Notes under the pieces: model-generated | The model's input: only the letters and a program-made list of their open reading frames with translations | What the model was told of the DNA's origin: nothing | Database searches by the model: none | Program-made: the position numbers and the translations under genes | Shown: positions 62,455 to 64,000 of the stretch, one piece after another | Numbering within the stretch: the first letter of the stretch is position 1 | Layout: each line of letters starts with the position of its first letter | From: Sphingobacteriales bacterium | GTDB taxonomy: Bacteria; Bacteroidota; Bacteroidia; Chitinophagales; CAIOSU01 | Direction of reading: 5' to 3' | DNA: 64,000 nucleotides | Assembly: GCA_027483645.1 (NCBI GenBank) | Contig: JAIXUD010000009.1 | Location: 242,814-306,813, forward strand

Positions 62455-63075
62455 TCACTCCTTATTCGGTAACCTATAGGTAAACCCTAAACGAAACTCG
62501 GGGTTGGTGGTGAAGTTCGTACCACTATTGAGTACACTGAACATGATGCCAATGTAATAACCAAAACCATTTTCAAAGCCATCATGGAAACCACCGCCAA
62601 GCAGCAATGAGTTGTTACGAAGCGTAAAATCGGCGTTGAAAGTTGGGTCATTGATTGAACCTAGCAAATTAGAAATTTGGTATTCTGCTTGTCCATAAAG
62701 GCCTTTCCAAATGTATCCACGCAGGTATGGACTACCGGCTATAAGATGCAATTTTTGTGAAGAGTTGTTACCATAGCGATAGTTGCTGAAAATATAAGAA
62801 GTACGAACCCCTACCGATACACGCTCATGTACAAAATAGCCAGCTTCGGCGGAGATACCGGCGGAAATGGATAACCCAGCATTGCCGCCGCCGATACCAA
62901 ATACAGGGAAACCGCCGAAATAAAAGTTATTCCATTTCCATGCCTTATCCTCATAATCGCGGCTAGGCCGTTCCTTTGGTTGCGGTTCTTCTTCTGTTAC
63001 TATTTGCGCATGGGCTGTGTTGCCTAATAGCAACAGCGCAAGCGAGAAAAGGATAAGAAGTTTATAAATTTTCAT
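62455..63075 (-). CDS. Outer-membrane beta-barrel protein
   Basis: A 206-residue protein with signal peptide MKIYKLLILFSLALLLLGNTAHA, a charged Pro-rich linker (TEEEPQPKERPSRDYEDK) and eight or so amphipathic strands ending in FRLGFTYRLPNKE. It fits the small outer_membrane_beta-barrel family of Bacteroidota. It is downstream of and on the same strand as the GlcD-type gene. Function unknown. Confidence 0.75.
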   Translation of the reverse strand: MKIYKLLILFSLALLLLGNTAHAQIVTEEEPQPKERPSRDYEDKAWKWNNFYFGGFPVFGIGGGNAGLSISAGISAEAGYFVHERVSVGVRTSYIFSNYRYGNNSSQKLHLIAGSPYLRGYIWKGLYGQAEYQISNLLGSINDPTFNADFTLRNNSLLLGGGFHDGFENGFGYYIGIMFSVLNSGTNFTTNPEFRLGFTYRLPNKE

Positions 63076-63154
63076 CGTCTGAATCAGAATTTGCAGAATT
63101 TAAGAATTATAGAATTCAAAAATTCATTGTAAAATAACAAATTAACCAATCAAC

Positions 63155-64000
63155 CTAAAAAATCTTCCCAGGGTTTAATATGCTATTGGGGTCAAACACC
63201 TTTTTTATGCCGCGCATCAAATCTAGTTGTACTTCATTAAAGGCAATATCCATATACGGCTTCTGTACATATCCTATGCCGTGTTCGCCGCTAAGGGTAC
63301 CCCCTAATGATACAACGAGTTGAAACAGCTTTCGGATGCCTTGTGGCAATCTTTCGTCCCATTCTTGGTCGCTAAGGTCGCCTTTTACGATATTCACGTG
63401 CAGGTTTCCATCACCCGCATGGCCGTAACAGATGCTCTTAAAGCCATACTCGCGCCCCAGTTCTTTTATCCCACGCAATAGCACCGCCAACTCTGCACGG
63501 GGCACTACAGTATCTTCTTCTTTATAGATGGAAGTTGCCCTTACACCGTGGGCTACATTGCGGCGCAGCATCCACAGTTCCTTCTTTTGTTGCTCGGCAT
63601 CGGCAAAGAGAATGTCACCGGCCTCAAACTGCTCTACTACTTCGGTTATCTTCTCGCAATCCTGCATCATCACATCCAGGTTATTGCCATCCACTTCTAT
63701 TAGCAGGTGGGCGTTATCATCATCGGCTACCGGCACGGTTACCTGGTCTCCCAAATAACTCAAGGCCAAATCAATGGCATCGCGCTCCATAAACTCCAAA
63801 GCCGATGGCGTGATACCGCTGCGGAAAATGGCCGAAACCGCTTCACAAGCCTTCTCTGGCGAACGGAAAGGTACCAGCATTACCAAATTATACTGAGGAT
63901 AAGGTATCAACTTCAGCACTATTTTAGTTACAATGCCGAGGGTGCCCTCGCTGCCAACCAACAATTGCGTAAGGTTGTAACCAGTTGAATTCTTTAGTAC
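63155..64000 (-). CDS. GlcD-type FAD-linked oxidase (partial, 5' end outside window)
   Basis: 281 codons of a flavin oxidase of the glycolate oxidase GlcD / D-lactate dehydrogenase family, open through the right edge of the window. GYNLTQLLVGSEGTLGIVTK is the FAD-binding signature. The C-terminal cap (FAD-oxidase_C) has CYGHAGDGNLHVN and SGEHGIGYVQKP, with metal/substrate His residues, and ends in FDPNSILNPGKIF. It oxidises a 2-hydroxy acid, probably glycolate or D-lactate. The N-terminal half is not in view. Confidence 0.92.
   Translation of the reverse strand, partial: VLKNSTGYNLTQLLVGSEGTLGIVTKIVLKLIPYPQYNLVMLVPFRSPEKACEAVSAIFRSGITPSALEFMERDAIDLALSYLGDQVTVPVADDDNAHLLIEVDGNNLDVMMQDCEKITEVVEQFEAGDILFADAEQQKKELWMLRRNVAHGVRATSIYKEEDTVVPRAELAVLLRGIKELGREYGFKSICYGHAGDGNLHVNIVKGDLSDQEWDERLPQGIRKLFQLVVSLGGTLSGEHGIGYVQKPYMDIAFNEVQLDLMRGIKKVFDPNSILNPGKIF

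Overview
The window comes from a Bacteroidota chromosome, most likely a Chitinophagales/Sphingobacteriales-like lineage. The evidence is type IX secretion (T9SS) C-terminal sorting domains, SprB-type gliding repeats, PorT-like outer-membrane barrels, lipoproteins, a DapD-type lysine pathway, promoters of the TAnnTTTG type and almost no Shine-Dalgarno sequences. No species can be named from what is visible.

The left flank (1-20.8 kb) is ordinary chromosome with clear codon use. It holds a large SprB-repeat surface protein cut by the window edge, dapD, a MORN-repeat lipoprotein, an MBL-fold hydrolase, outer-membrane and PhoD-like proteins, a saccharopine-dehydrogenase-family enzyme, a dockerin/cohesin-like T9SS protein, small lipoproteins, a TonB plug-only protein, a PTPS/QueD-folE pair, a PBP1C and tRNA-Val(TAC). 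Several gaps carry dispersed inverted repeats.

From 20,811 to 61,792 lies a roughly 41 kb AT-richer integrated element. It is bounded by a 45-bp exact direct repeat of the tRNA-Val 3' half, with an arm-type tyrosine integrase at the right end and TTGCAGAAA repeats near both ends. It encodes a coupling protein, a MobC-like protein and a MOBP-type relaxase but no mating-pore genes, so it looks like an integrative mobilizable element (IME). Its seven-gene mobilization operon faces a regulator with a CARF-like N-terminus and a sigma-54 AAA+ core. A 13-bp perfect palindrome and a weak -24/-12 site lie between them.

The cargo, left to right: (a) a small HEPN-like/DUF4145 locus; (b) a lanthipeptide-type operon (two large unknown proteins, LanC, LanB, S41 protease) behind a seven-copy 10-bp repeat and flanked by duplicated T9SS-end plus noncoding repeats; (c) ArdC; (d) a five-gene operon of thymidylate synthase, DNA methyltransferase, PRTase-like protein, ORC/CDC6-type ATPase and an unknown Rossmann-like protein, which looks like a conflict/defence system; (e) a RelE/ParE toxin-antitoxin pair; (f) a DUF4365-dynamin-like GTPase fusion; (g) an excisionase-like HTH protein; (h) a histidine kinase, REC domain and two membrane proteins.

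Right of the island a GIY-YIG endonuclease gene sits between the tRNA 3' half and a second, degenerate full-length tRNA-Val copy whose anticodon arm is replaced by a strong palindrome. This suggests an older tRNA-targeting mini-element. Chromosome then resumes with an outer-membrane barrel protein and a partial GlcD-type FAD oxidase.
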